Shown here piece by piece: positions 1 through 11,496 of a stretch of 64,000 nucleotides of DNA. The DNA is from Paragordius varius (Eukaryota; Nematomorpha). Both the position numbers and the translations under genes were made by a program. The stretch spans positions 1 to 64,000 of the forward strand of contig OZ176057.1 in the NCBI GenBank assembly GCA_964247055.1. Reading direction: 5' to 3'. Every line of letters starts with the position of its first letter. Positions within the stretch are counted from its first letter, which is position 1. Below the pieces are notes generated by a model that ran no database searches, had not been told where the DNA came from, and saw only the letters and a program-made list of their open reading frames with translations.

Positions 1-1
1 C

Positions 2-42
<41 letters not shown>

Positions 43-3000
43 CCCTAGACCCTAACCCTAACCCTAACCCTAACCCTAACCCTAACCCTAACCCTAACCC
101 TAACCCTAACCCTAACCCTAACCCTAACCCTAACCCTAACCCTAACCCTAACCCTAACCCTAACCCTAACCCTAACCCTAACCCTAACCCTAACCCTAAC
201 CCTAACCCTAACCCTAACCCTAACCCTAACCCTAACCCTAACCCTAACCCTAACCCTAACCCTAACCCTAACCCTAACCCTAACCCTAACCCTAACCCTA
301 ACCCTAACCCTAACCCTAACCCTAACCCTAACCCTAACCCTAACCCTAACCCTAACCCTAACCCTAACCCTAACCCTAACCCTAACCCTAACCCTAACCC
401 TAACCCTAACCCTAACCCTAACCCTAACCCTAACCCTAACCCTAACCCTAACCCTAACCCTAACCCTAACCCTAACCCTAACCCTAACCCTAACCCTAAC
501 CCTAACCCTAACCCTAACCCTAACCCTAACCCTAACCCTAACCCTAACCCTAACCCTAACCCTAACCCTAACCCTAACCCTAACCCTAACCCTAACCCTA
601 ACCCTAACCCTAACCCTAACCCTAACCCTAACCCTAACCCTAACCCTAACCCTAACCCTAACCCTAACCCTAACCCTAACCCTAACCCTAACCCTAACCC
701 TAACCCTAACCCTAACCCTAACCCTAACCCTAACCCTAACCCTAACCCTAACCCTAACCCTAACCCTAACCCTAACCCTAACCCTAACCCTAACCCTAAC
801 CCTAACCCTAACCCTAACCCTAACCCTAACCCTAACCCTAACCCTAACCCTAACCCTAACCCTAACCCTAACCCTAACCCTAACCCTAACCCTAACCCTA
901 ACCCTAACCCTAACCCTAACCCTAACCCTAACCCTAACCCTAACCCTAACCCTAACCCTAACCCTAACCCTAACCCTAACCCTAACCCTAACCCTAACCC
1001 TAACCCTAACCCTAACCCTAACCCTAACCCTAACCCTAACCCTAACCCTAACCCTAACCCTAACCCTAACCCTAACCCTAACCCTAACCCTAACCCTAAC
1101 CCTAACCCTAACCCTAACCCTAACCCTAACCCTAACCCTAACCCTAACCCTAACCCTAACCCTAACCCTAACCCTAACCCTAACCCTAACCCTAACCCTA
1201 ACCCTAACCCTAACCCTAACCCTAACCCTAACCCTAACCCTAACCCTAACCCTAACCCTAACCCTAACCCTAACCCTAACCCTAACCCTAACCCTAACCC
1301 TAACCCTAACCCTAACCCTAACCCTAACCCTAACCCTAACCCTAACCCTAACCCTAACCCTAACCCTAACCCTAACCCTAACCCTAACCCTAACCCTAAC
1401 CCTAACCCTAACCCTAACCCTAACCCTAACCCTAACCCTAACCCTAACCCTAACCCTAACCCTAACCCTAACCCTAACCCTAACCCTAACCCTAACCCTA
1501 ACCCTAACCCTAACCCTAACCCTAACCCTAACCCTAACCCTAACCCTAACCCTAACCCTAACCCTAACCCTAACCCTAACCCTAACCCTAACCCTAACCC
1601 TAACCCTAACCCTAACCCTAACCCTAACCCTAACCCTAACCCTAACCCTAACCCTAACCCTAACCCTAACCCTAACCCTAACCCTAACCCTAACCCTAAC
1701 CCTAACCCTAACCCTAACCCTAACCCTAACCCTAACCCTAACCCTAACCCTAACCCTAACCCTAACCCTAACCCTAACCCTAACCCTAACCCTAACCCTA
1801 ACCCTAACCCTAACCCTAACCCTAACCCTAACCCTAACCCTAACCCTAACCCTAACCCTAACCCTAACCCTAACCCTAACCCTAACCCTAACCCTAACCC
1901 TAACCCTAACCCTAACCCTAACCCTAACCCTAACCCTAACCCTAACCCTAACCCTAACCCTAACCCTAACCCTAACCCTAACCCTAACCCTAACCCTAAC
2001 CCTAACCCTAACCCTAACCCTAACCCTAACCCTAACCCTAACCCTAACCCTAACCCTAACCCTAACCCTAACCCTAACCCTAACCCTAACCCTAACCCTA
2101 ACCCTAACCCTAACCCTAACCCTAACCCTAACCCTAACCCTAACCCTAACCCTAACCCTAACCCTAACCCTAACCCTAACCCTAACCCTAACCCTAACCC
2201 TAACCCTAACCCTAACCCTAACCCTAACCCTAACCCTAACCCTAACCCTAACCCTAACCCTAACCCTAACCCTAACCCTAACCCTAACCCTAACCCTAAC
2301 CCTAACCCTAACCCTAACCCTAACCCTAACCCTAACCCTAACCCTAACCCTAACCCTAACCCTAACCCTAACCCTAACCCTAACCCTAACCCTAACCCTA
2401 ACCCTAACCCTAACCCTAACCCTAACCCTAACCCTAACCCTAACCCTAACCCTAACCCTAACCCTAACCCTAACCCTAACCCTAACCCTAACCCTAACCC
2501 TAACCCTAACCCTAACCCTAACCCTAACCCTAACCCTAACCCTAACCCTAACCCTAACCCTAACCCTAACCCTAACCCTAACCCTAACCCTAACCCTAAC
2601 CCTAACCCTAACCCTAACCCTAACCCTAACCCTAACCCTAACCCTAACCCTAACCCTAACCCTAACCCTAACCCTAACCCTAACCCTAACCCTAACCCTA
2701 ACCCTAACCCTAACCCTAACCCTAACCCTAACCCTAACCCTAACCCTAACCCTAACCCTAACCCTAACCCTAACCCTAACCCTAACCCTAACCCTAACCC
2801 TAACCCTAACCCTAACCCTAACCCTAACCCTAACCCTAACCCTAACCCTAACCCTAACCCTAACCCTAACCCTAACCCTAACCCTAACCCTAACCCTAAC
2901 CCTAACCCTAACCCTAACCCTAACCCTAACCCTAACCCTAACCCTAACCCTAACCCTAACCCTAACCCTAACCCTAACCCTAACCCTAACCCTAACCCTA

Positions 3001-3338
3001 ACCCTAACCCTAACCCTAACCCTAACCCTAACCCTAACCCTAACCCTAACCCTAACCCTAACCCTAACCCTAACCCTAACCCTAACCCTAACCCTAACCC
3101 TAACCCTAACCCTAACCCTAACCCTAACCCTAACCCTAACCCTAACCCTAACCCTAACCCTAACCCTAACCCTAACCCTAACCCTAACCCTAACCCTAAC
3201 CCTAACCCTAACCCTAACCCTAACCCTAACCCTAACCCTAACCCTAACCCTAACCCTAACCCTAACCCTAACCCTAACCCTAACCCTAACCCTAACCCTA
3301 ACCCTAACACAAACCCAAACCCTAACCCTAACCCTATA
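1..3338. repeat. Telomeric repeat tract (CCCTAA/TTAGGG)n
   Basis: About 550 head-to-tail CCCTAA units, read as the C-rich strand from the left end, as expected for a chromosome terminus. Near the distal end there are two variant units (CCCTAAA around 20-27 and CCCTAGA around 45-51). From about 52 to 3306 I see no variant. The proximal edge is degenerate (CACAAACCCAAA at 3308-3319), followed by three or four normal units before unique sequence starts at about 3339. The long Leu-Gly reading frame across this tract is an artefact of the repeat. Confidence 0.98.
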
Positions 3339-3552
3339 GCAGTATAAAAATTGACGCAGTACTGGCGCATTTTTTTTTAAAAAACTGGCTCAAGGGCCCC
3401 GTTTACCATATAAGAAAATATTTTATAATGGTTTATTAGCTGCTATGCAGATAATATCTATATCAGCACAACAAATTTTTTTGCAAGTTGTTATAAAAAT
3501 CGAAGCTAAAATCCTTTTCCTACGTACCATTTACTAAACAGTAAAAAATGAA

Positions 3553-3755
3553 ATACGGACAAAACGTAAAAATTAGAGGATAAATATTTTTTTCTTGAAG
3601 ATAACCATACTTTTTTAGACCTTGTTTCCTACAGCTATTTACCAATCTACATCTATCGAAATTTCGCAATCTAAAAAGATGTTATCCAAAATAAAAAAGT
3701 ATATAATTCTCTTTTAGAAAAAATAATTGTCTTCTAATTTACGTTTTATCCGTAT
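3553..3755. mobile_element. MITE-A copy 1
   Basis: Inverted-repeat element starting ATACGGACAAAACG and ending with the complementary GTTTTATCCGTAT. It shares the internal TIR words of the other MITE-A copies (ATAACCATACTTTTTT). About 203 bp between the core TIR edges; the outer CAGTAAA ends and TA duplications of better copies are not clear here. Non-autonomous, no coding capacity. Confidence 0.7.
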
Positions 3756-4309
3756 AATCTAAATTTCTACTGAAAAAAATAATATATAACATCTCTATAT
3801 AATTACATATGTGGACCCATTTTATTAATTACCAGCAATTTTTATGGTATAACTAGGGATGTGCGCTTGACTACTTTTACAAAAAAGTCCGGTCAGACCC
3901 AGTCAGACCATGGTCATCGTCATGACCACTTTTTATTTAAATAAATATCATCCGATATTGGATTGCGAAAATATTGTTCGTACGACACTTGCGTTTCACT
4001 AATAAGGTCATCTTAAAAGTTTATACATTTCTATTAATTATTTACAAATATTTTCATAAAATTTAATCAAGTATTTTGTTTTAAAATAAATTTTGCCACA
4101 TGTTTGTGCCCTTCTAAATCTTTAAATACATAGCTTTTAATACTGGATATTTCAAATGAAATTTTACCTATTTTTTTTTACAATTTCTCTCATCATTGAA
4201 TCCCATTATAAAATGTTTTTTTTATTTTATTGGTTCACATATATGGAATAATTGCATATTTTGCAAAGTGCTCGATAGTTTTGTACATAAAAATAACTGG
4301 ATATGCTTT

Positions 4310-5445
4310 ACACCTCGTTTCAAATCGGGTTATCTTAATACCCCAGATTAAATTTGATTTAGTTTTTTTGAAAAACAACTGAAGATAACGGTCCCAATTT
4401 AAATTTATGCTTCTCTATTAATAAAAACAAATATGGCAAAATATCTAAAATTTTGGACGCCATTTTGATTTCACAAAATTTTTGCAAAATATCGTCTTCA
4501 TTTAATTTTAAGAATAAAATTATAGCTAATTCTATTTAAATTACATCTAACATTAATAGTAGTAAAAAAAGCTATTTATATTGCATTATTTTTCAATTTT
4601 ACCATTGCACACATGTCACGTAGACTAATTATTTACCTTTCGGTTTTAGCCTAAAATAAGTAATATCAGCTATTTTCGATTAAAATTTTTTGTCCATATT
4701 TTTTATAAAATTTAATTCTTAGTCGAATGACTAATATGAATGTGTTGTATCCAAGTGTTAATATAGCATAAAGATAAATCTAAACTAAAATATTTTTTTA
4801 CGATTATACAATATCAGGATTTTCAAAAATATACGCAATAATCACAATTTGGCGTCAAAATTTAAAAAAAAATTTTATTTTTGGCGATATAAAAGTATTG
4901 TTTTCTTTTTTATATGTAATTTAAGACATTTAGTGATTTTTATAGGATTATAAGATTTAGCCAGACAAAATATATTAGCACTTAGATACAACACATTTAG
5001 ATCAGTTTTTCAATTTAAATTGGGGTCGTTGTATACACCAGGCTTATTTAAAATTAATATAAAAAAATCAAAAATATGACACCAAAGCATAAAATTATAA
5101 AATTTATGAACGTGACATGTGTGCATAGGCTTAATATAAAAATCATGCAAAATAAACCACTTCTTTTATATTAATGTTAAATGTAATTTTAATAAAAATA
5201 ACTTTATTTTAGCCTTAAAATCTAAATAACATGAATTTATAAAATGTTGCAAAATAGAAATGCCGTCGATGTAGTTTGGTAAGGACCCTTTTTTTCAAAA
5301 CTAAATTTTAAATAGAAATTTTGTTATTCATATAATTTCTATCAAAAGCATTAATTTTAATTAAAAAGGTTTCTTCTAGTAGATATTTAAAAATATCAAC
5401 TTAAATATTTTATCGGGTTAGATAACCCAATTTGAATCGAAGAGT
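4310..5445. repeat. Long imperfect inverted repeat centred near 4867
   Basis: Several matched word pairs are arranged as mirror complements about one centre. The sequence around 4312-4350 (TCAAATCGGGTTATC) pairs with 5412-5442 (GATAACCCAATTTGA). GCACACATGTCACGT near 4610 pairs with ACGTGACATGTGTGC near 5107. TGTGTTGTATCCAAGTG near 4743 pairs with CTTAGATACAACACA near 4981. Arms are about 450 bp and diverged. This looks like an old fold-back element or inverted duplication; no ORF is present. Confidence 0.6.
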
Positions 5446-5532
5446 TAAATTAAATGTGCTTGAGAGCCTATTTTAAATATGGTGCAGTTATAAGGCTGTA
5501 AACCATGAGTGTCATGATACTTTTTGTCAGAA

Positions 5533-5720
5533 TATACCATTTACGATTCAAATTCACTCTCGAACAATTAAATTAATCTCTTGAACAATTCAAGAAAAAT
5601 AAATTATCTGTTTTCCGACTAATATAACTTATTATAAGTATAAAATATATTCTTATAGCATAGTTTATTTTCAGCATTATATTAATTTTATATAAAATTT
5701 CATTATTTTAATATAGTATA
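5533..5720. repeat. MITE-B fragment
   Basis: Begins ATACCATTTACGATTCAAATTCAC and carries two or three copies of a roughly 21-bp unit (CGAACAATTAAATTAATCTC, TTGAACAATTCAAG). It then continues with the same internal sequence as the complete element at 28706-29006 (AAATTATCTGTTTTC, ACTAATATAACTTATTA, TAGCATAGTTTATT). I do not see its right inverted end, so it is truncated or decayed. Confidence 0.5.
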
Positions 5721-6662
5721 GACTAAACAGAAAATTTGTCTTGTCCGCTGCGTAATTAATCTGCTCTGAAAACGGATAGAAACTTATAAATAAAAAGACA
5801 TGCAAACTTTCACATTTTTTTATTTTGGTATGATACTCGTAAACTAAACCATCAGTATTTTTTTTACCGTTAGTAATCATTAAAGATACTAGCAAGTATT
5901 GAAAATATTAGCGAGTTAAATTTTACAAAGAATATTATATCTGTATTATTGTATATATATTTGTAGAGTATTGATAAATTATTGCCCAATGCTTCTATAT
6001 TCTTGCTTTTTTTATATAGGATGTAAGTTACTAAGTATCGCTTGGTTAATAAAACCCTATGTTTACATATTTATAAGATTTTATGAAAACAAAATTAGCC
6101 ATAAGATAAATCACAATGATAAACGATATCTTGTATTTACATAAATTATGATTTTTTAATCGCAATATACTATATAATATCTTATCTCAAACTATATATT
6201 ATAGCTATTTTTTTATGCCTGCTTTTTATATTTTTAAATTGAATTTACAAACACTACACATATTCACCATTCTATTTATACCATTCATTTATTTTTCATA
6301 AGCGCGCATTTATTTTAACCTTTATTCAAATCGATTATCATTATCTGTATTTGAATATACTCAGTTTAATTATATTTTTTCGCTTGGATTTCTTTAATAC
6401 CTTGTTAATTTTGAATTACTTTTATGCCGTTCCAGCTTTTTAAATTAGTCGTACCATTTTTAATCCCTATTTTCGCTTATTTTTAATTTTGCATCAAATT
6501 TAAATTTTTTTAATATGGAAATAATTAATTATTTTAATATGGAACAAATATTAAATTTTCTCTACAAATCTTTTTGTACCATTTTTGTCTTTCAATAAAA
6601 TTCATATTCGTTAAAGTATGTAATAATTTTCAAATATTTTTGATTACAGATGTAATATTCCA

Positions 6663-6731
6663 TAGGTCCATAATGTTATTTTTATTTTTGGAGATTTGGT
6701 CTTTCCCTGGCGTGTACACAGAAGTGGCCTG
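6663..6731 (+). pseudogene. Truncated U2 snRNA-like fragment (inverted)
   Basis: On the plus strand, AGGTCCATAATGTTA and the Sm-site block TTATTTTTGGAGATTTGG match the region from loop IIb through the Sm site of the U2 gene at 6864-7013. After that, CCCTGGCG and ACAGAAGTGGCC resemble the start and end of U2 stem-loop IV. Stem-loop III is missing and the 5' half is absent. The fragment points towards the 3' end of the neighbouring U2 gene (tail to tail, about 130 bp apart). It is too rearranged to be functional. Confidence 0.6.
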
Positions 6732-6863
6732 ATAATGAAATACTATTTGAAACATTTTATAATTTTTTCTTAAGTTTTCGAGTTCTTTATAAGAACCTTA
6801 TCATTTTATAAACTTTTTCCAAAGTTAAAAAATTGTTTCTAAATTGATTTTATGATTGTGTTT

Positions 6864-7013
6864 GGGCCACTCCTGGAGGTACTGCAATACCAGGTTGACC
6901 CGATGGGGAGAGATAGGCAAGCCCAGAGCGCCTCCCCAAAATCTCCAAAAATAAATTTAATATCATGGACCTCTTTAGAGGTCGTATCAGATATTAAGCT
7001 GATAAGAACAGAT
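6864..7013 (-). ncRNA. U2 snRNA gene, 3' part (nt ~39-188), separated from its 5' end
   Basis: Read on the minus strand from 7013: ATCTGTTCTTATCAG, stem IIa (ATCAG/CTGAT), stem IIb (CCTCT/AGAGG), the Sm site ATTTTTGG (complement at 6945-6952), stem III (GGGGAG/CTCTCCCC) and stem IV (CCTGG/CCAGG), ending AGTGGCCC. All stems can still pair, so the sequence was functional recently. U2 is the spliceosomal RNA that pairs with the intron branch site. Here nucleotides 1-37 lie 5.6 kb away at 12607-12643, because a retrotransposon sits between them. Together the parts make 187 nt, the normal U2 length. As it stands this locus cannot make an intact U2. Confidence 0.92.
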
Positions 7014-7284
7014 TTTAATTTATTAATAAACAAAAAAAAAAAATATATATACATGTTTTAATATATGATTGTGATTTGTATATAGGTAAATATGAAGAAA
7101 TGCAATGCAAAGTTCACAATTTGATATGATTATATGTTAATGATTTTAATAAATGTTTATTATTTTAGTTTTTATTTTATGCTACTCTTTTACTAGTTCA
7201 CCCAAAAAAAACTCCTCAGTGAGGAGAAAAAATTTGAAGGAAGGTGGGGTGAACTGGAAACCGAAGAAAAATCTCGAAGAGAGA

Positions 7285-10200
7285 TTAAAAAACTTCGGAA
7301 GAAACCAAAGAAAAGGGGGCGCTGGAGGTTGTAGGCTCTTGGCTAGGAGCAGAAGTCGGAGTCAGAAAGGGGGGATTTGGTTGGGGCCGGATGGTTCCGG
7401 ATTTGAATTCGTGCCACAGCTCCGAGGACAAATGGATGGTAGAACTAATCATGAGTCTGCGGAGGCGCGGAATATCGTTCGCACGGCATAATTTTTTTAG
7501 GACAAGGTCGTTAGGAGGATACCAAGCCCCAAGGGCTCCGACAATTAACGGTAAAACTTCAACAGTATCGTTTTCTTTTTCGAAAAAGGATATTAGGGGA
7601 GAGTATTTTGATATTTTCGCTTCATGGGAACGGGTCAGACTAGCAAACTGGTTTTCAAAAGGGACACTGGCGTCGATAATATATAAAGCATTAGAAGATT
7701 TTAAGACCAAGTCAGGCTTTAAGGGGAAGGGGCGCACAAATTCGTCTTCAAATAAAATTTCAAAACCGTATTTTAAGTTATTTTTGAGGAGGGTTAGAAT
7801 TCGATTATGGCGGAATCTCCACGATTGGGAATATTGGAGGCAGTGGTTAAGGATATGGGGGAGGGTCTCTGGAAACTTACCACATCGCCGACAGGAAGGG
7901 TTTTTTTGTGAGCCTGGCCTACAGTTTATTGGGAGTAGGTTAAGTCGGGCACGGTGAATGAAATTCCAATCGCTAAAGGATGTATAAAGACCAGAAGAAA
8001 GGAAATGGGAACTGGCTTTGTGATGGTGGACAGCGTCAAGGACTTTACCTTGGCTGGGTGAGTTAAGAATTTCTTTTAGGTCTTCACTTTTTATTTGGGA
8101 GGAAATGGATTTTACGATGGCTTTCCGGGAGTTGGGGTCGATGCGAAAGTTTGAGCCTTCGATGAAAATAAGATTATCAGTAAAAACCCATTTTATATTA
8201 AGACGCGAAGAGGCCAGTCTGGATATTGAAAAAATATTGGAAACGCCAGATGCGGGCAGGTTGGAAACGCCGGATAGGAATTCGGATAGGTCAGCTTCAG
8301 TAGGAGAAGGAGTTTTAAAGCGCTGGCTAACCGTGAGTTTGAGTTCCTCTTTTGCCATTTCTGCAATAAGGGGGTCGGGACTAGTTAGGATTTTGTATGT
8401 GGAATCTATTTTATAGATATCGCATAGCGAAGAAAGGCGATTGAAACCTAGTCCCCCGGACTTTGTGTCGATATAAAAGTAAGCAGTCGCTGCACCTTGG
8501 GGAAGTGAAGTCAATGATTTAAGGTTTGCGCGAAGGTGAGTGTCGATTGAGGAAAGGTCGGATTTTAGTACCGATCCAAGACGAAGTTTGTGATGGGTGG
8601 TTGGCATAATAAAAAGTTTTAAGGCGTCGCATTTTTGCCATGGGGTCAGGGAAGATGATATAATTTTGTCAATTAAAAGGTTAAAGTTTGAAAGTTTGTC
8701 TGGAGCTATCAGAAACCCAACAGGTTTTCCCAGAAAATCATGGGATTCACCATCGAGGAGGCATGGGATAGGGTGGTCGTCAATAGATAAATGAAGGGGG
8801 CGCAACCCGTTGGGGTGGGGTTCGTAATTAAGGATTCGGGACTTTGATGGGTTAATTTTAATGCCAATAGAAGATAGGAAGGAGTGGGTAAGGGCAATTG
8901 CGCTTTTCAGAGAGTCGGGGCTATCAGTGATGATAGTTAGGTCGTCAGCGAAGGCCAAGCAGGAGGTGAGGGGTCGATTGTTAAGGGCTATGATAATGGG
9001 GTTAATACACAAATTAAAGATTAGGCCGGAAAGGGGGCACCCCTGCTTGATTCCTTTAAGATAGGGAATGGGGTCGGTCAGGTTTTTATCAATTAAAAAT
9101 TGGGTGGAAGAATTAAATAAAATGAAATTTAGAAGGCTTTCAAGGGGTGGGGGCAGGCCAAGGGACGATAAAATTTGGGTGCAGACAGGCAGGGGAATCG
9201 AGTCGAATGCGGCGGAAACGTCCAGCCATAGAAAGATGGTCTGGTGGTTCGCTGTACGGGCCTTCGACAAGCGGTTGGAAATGTAATAATCATGTTCCAA
9301 CACGCCGTCGAAGGGGGAAAACCCTTTTTGTTGAGGGGCGATAAGATTGTGGAGGGCTACGTGGTGGCTGAGGAATTTATGGATAATTTTAGCGAAGATT
9401 CGATATATTATATTAGAAATGGCGATGGGGCGAAAATTGGAGGGGTCGGAAGTGTCGCCTTTTTTATGAATTAAGATGGAAAAAGATTGAAGCCATGCTT
9501 TGGGGACGGTTTGGAGTAGAAGGCATGTTTCAAAGACCTTGGAAATAATCAGGAAGTTGGGGTCTATAAGGCGCCAATGAGAGGCGGACATACGGTCAGG
9601 GCCGGGCGTAGAATTTAAGCAGGCGTTGAGAGAGCTACTTATTAACTCTTTAGAGAATTCTGGAAATGGCATAGTTGGAGGGGGAGTGATATCGGGTATA
9701 GAATCAGGAGTATAATCAGAGGGGCCAAACCGGTTTTTAAAAAAGGAGAAAACATTATTTAAGGAAGCACTGCACCTAGATGGATTGGGATCAATTATGG
9801 AGCGGATGGCTTTCTTTTTATTTTTATTATACAAGCGGCGGAGATTAAGTTGGGGCATGCCATGGGATATAGGGTTTTCGAGTTTGAGACTGACTCTTGC
9901 TTCAAAGATTAGTTCGTCGTACACAGAATTGAATTCCTGGGCATTTGTGACGGAGGAGAGACGTTCAATTAATTGAGAGAGTGACAATCTGATGTTGTTG
10001 TAGTCAGGTCTGTTAGATGGCCGACTAGAAGAATTGGTGGAGACTCTTGTGGGTTCATCAGGTGTATTATCAGCAGTAGGAGGGTGTTGATTGGTGGGGG
10101 GTAGTTGTTTGATATTCGTCTTTGTTCTCTTCATCGTACGTTTGGGTGGTAATCGACTGTTGTTTGGGAGGATTAGACTCATCAGTGGGATTGGATCTGC

Positions 10201-11496
10201 ATTGGTTTGATTATTATTGTTACGATTGGCGTGAGGACTATCTGAGATGTTTTTAGTATTACTATTGTTGTGTTCTCGCCTGCTGGTATTGAGTTTTTCT
10301 TGATGGTGGATAATACGCGGATACCTGTTGTTGGGGACATCAGAATTGGTACGATTGTGGAAGTTATCATTAGGGGTGTCAACGTGGCTGTTATCTTTGT
10401 GTCCATTGGTTGTTTTGTTCACAGATAAAACCTCGTAACGGTTGGTCAAATCAATCAAGGTTGGGTTGTTCATGCGCCGTTTTAACCAAGCTGGAGAGTG
10501 TCTAGCTCTTTTAGCCGGTGGAGTTTTGGGTGAGGATTGATTGTGTAAACTGGAAGCTGATGTCATGAGACAAGGTTTAGGAGGACAGCTTGATAATTGG
10601 TTTTTGACGGGTGATGACATGTATGGAGATTCGCGATACTTGTAGAGAGGTGGAAGTGATAGACTCATGAGTGAGGGAATATTTCGTGGATTTCTTGGTG
10701 GGGTCATCATGAGATTATTAAAGGATGCCATTGGAACTCGTTGGATTGGAGTAAAATTTTTTGAAGGTTGGGGATTGCGAGTGACAAGTGGAGGATATTG
10801 ACTGCGTGAGGAAGGTAGGTGACCTAGATTGTGAGATATTCGTTGGCTGGGAGGGGTGTGATGAGCATGTGGAACCAAGTGCGATGAATTAGTCGGAGTG
10901 ACTGAAAGTGAATTTGGAGAGTAGAGCTGGAGATTAGATGTTGTTGGAAGTTGTGAATTTAAGGCCTGAGCGTAGGTTGGTCTGGCGTTCGGAGGATGGG
11001 GACTCCATGGTATAAGAACGGGGGAACGCCTCAGTGGGGGTGACCAGTGAAAAGGGGCACGGGATATGAGTGGAGAGACTGGGTGGATACGCCAAGGTTG
11101 CTGCTGGGATTGTCGATTAAGGTAGCTGTTAAAACCGAGAGAAGCTTTTTTATGCGTGTAAGTATGGTTTGCCAAACCTTGATTGCTGGGGAAGGATTCA
11201 GGACAGAGACGGCATTTGAAAGGGTTATTAGAATTTTTTAACATAACTCTATCCTTAAGACAGGGGTGGCGAGACGGTTTAGAAGATATATACTGTCTAC
11301 AAAGCGAGCAGAATTTGAAAACTTTTGTGATAAAAATATTATGATTTATTCTTAAATGGCGCAGAAGAGAGTGACGCGAGATGTACCATTCATGGCCCGA
11401 GAAAGATGCAGGGCATCCTGTTTCCGAGCAAAAAAACGTTTGGGGGATCGGGAATGAAATAAATAAAGAATTATTGTCTCTTTGCGGTTTGGACAT
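7285..11496 (-). CDS. Retrotransposon protein: zinc fingers, reverse transcriptase, restriction-like endonuclease
   Basis: 1403 aa, intact. Residues 20-116 hold zinc-binding motifs: an atypical C2H2 finger from C23/C28, a C63-x2-C66 cluster, and a standard C2H2 finger at C95, C98, H111, H115. These probably bind the target DNA. Residues 120-500 are rich in Pro, Ser and Asn and probably disordered. The RT spans about 625-890, with PGPDRMS, FRPIAISN, D759 in LDVSAAFD, KQGCPLSG and the catalytic FADD at 849-852. The C-terminus has the CCHC knuckle C1202, C1205, H1214, C1219, followed by PD (1261-1262) and D1275 in IIDASVP. This is the PD-(D/E)XK-type endonuclease of R2/NeSL-type elements, used for target-primed reverse transcription. 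I see no APE endonuclease and no protease domain. The start is the first ATG of the open frame, and the base composition is far less AT-rich than its surroundings. Confidence 0.95.
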   Translation of the reverse strand: MSKPQRDNNSLFISFPIPQTFFCSETGCPASFSGHEWYISRHSLLRHLRINHNIFITKVFKFCSLCRQYISSKPSRHPCLKDRVMLKNSNNPFKCRLCPESFPSNQGLANHTYTHKKASLGFNSYLNRQSQQQPWRIHPVSPLISRAPFHWSPPLRRSPVLIPWSPHPPNARPTYAQALNSQLPTTSNLQLYSPNSLSVTPTNSSHLVPHAHHTPPSQRISHNLGHLPSSRSQYPPLVTRNPQPSKNFTPIQRVPMASFNNLMMTPPRNPRNIPSLMSLSLPPLYKYRESPYMSSPVKNQLSSCPPKPCLMTSASSLHNQSSPKTPPAKRARHSPAWLKRRMNNPTLIDLTNRYEVLSVNKTTNGHKDNSHVDTPNDNFHNRTNSDVPNNRYPRIIHHQEKLNTSRREHNNSNTKNISDSPHANRNNNNQTNADPIPLMSLILPNNSRLPPKRTMKRTKTNIKQLPPTNQHPPTADNTPDEPTRVSTNSSSRPSNRPDYNNIRLSLSQLIERLSSVTNAQEFNSVYDELIFEARVSLKLENPISHGMPQLNLRRLYNKNKKKAIRSIIDPNPSRCSASLNNVFSFFKNRFGPSDYTPDSIPDITPPPTMPFPEFSKELISSSLNACLNSTPGPDRMSASHWRLIDPNFLIISKVFETCLLLQTVPKAWLQSFSILIHKKGDTSDPSNFRPIAISNIIYRIFAKIIHKFLSHHVALHNLIAPQQKGFSPFDGVLEHDYYISNRLSKARTANHQTIFLWLDVSAAFDSIPLPVCTQILSSLGLPPPLESLLNFILFNSSTQFLIDKNLTDPIPYLKGIKQGCPLSGLIFNLCINPIIIALNNRPLTSCLAFADDLTIITDSPDSLKSAIALTHSFLSSIGIKINPSKSRILNYEPHPNGLRPLHLSIDDHPIPCLLDGESHDFLGKPVGFLIAPDKLSNFNLLIDKIISSSLTPWQKCDALKLFIMPTTHHKLRLGSVLKSDLSSIDTHLRANLKSLTSLPQGAATAYFYIDTKSGGLGFNRLSSLCDIYKIDSTYKILTSPDPLIAEMAKEELKLTVSQRFKTPSPTEADLSEFLSGVSNLPASGVSNIFSISRLASSRLNIKWVFTDNLIFIEGSNFRIDPNSRKAIVKSISSQIKSEDLKEILNSPSQGKVLDAVHHHKASSHFLSSGLYTSFSDWNFIHRARLNLLPINCRPGSQKNPSCRRCGKFPETLPHILNHCLQYSQSWRFRHNRILTLLKNNLKYGFEILFEDEFVRPFPLKPDLVLKSSNALYIIDASVPFENQFASLTRSHEAKISKYSPLISFFEKENDTVEVLPLIVGALGAWYPPNDLVLKKLCRANDIPRLRRLMISSTIHLSSELWHEFKSGTIRPQPNPPFLTPTSAPSQEPTTSSAPFSLVSSEVF

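Larger units (their letters stand above)
3339..6662. other. AT-rich subtelomeric spacer, no gene seen
   Basis: Very AT-rich, with many stops in all frames and no recognisable protein or RNA gene. It holds one MITE-A copy (3553-3755), a long imperfect inverted repeat (4310-5445) and a fragment of the MITE-B family (5533-5720), listed separately. The 72-codon frame at 5677-5895 on the minus strand is low-complexity and not credible as a gene. Confidence 0.7.

Noticed and set aside
20-3370. 1116-codon Leu-Gly reading frame on the minus strand
   Set aside because: It is simply the telomere repeat translated; an 18-bp period gives an endless dipeptide.
6839-7061. Two opposite ~70-codon frames over the U2 sequence
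   Set aside because: They cover the U2 snRNA 3' part and adjacent T-run; RNA gene, not protein.
7391-9976. Plus-strand frames of 60-190 codons inside the retrotransposon
   Set aside because: They are antisense shadows of the 1403-aa retrotransposon protein and have no family features.
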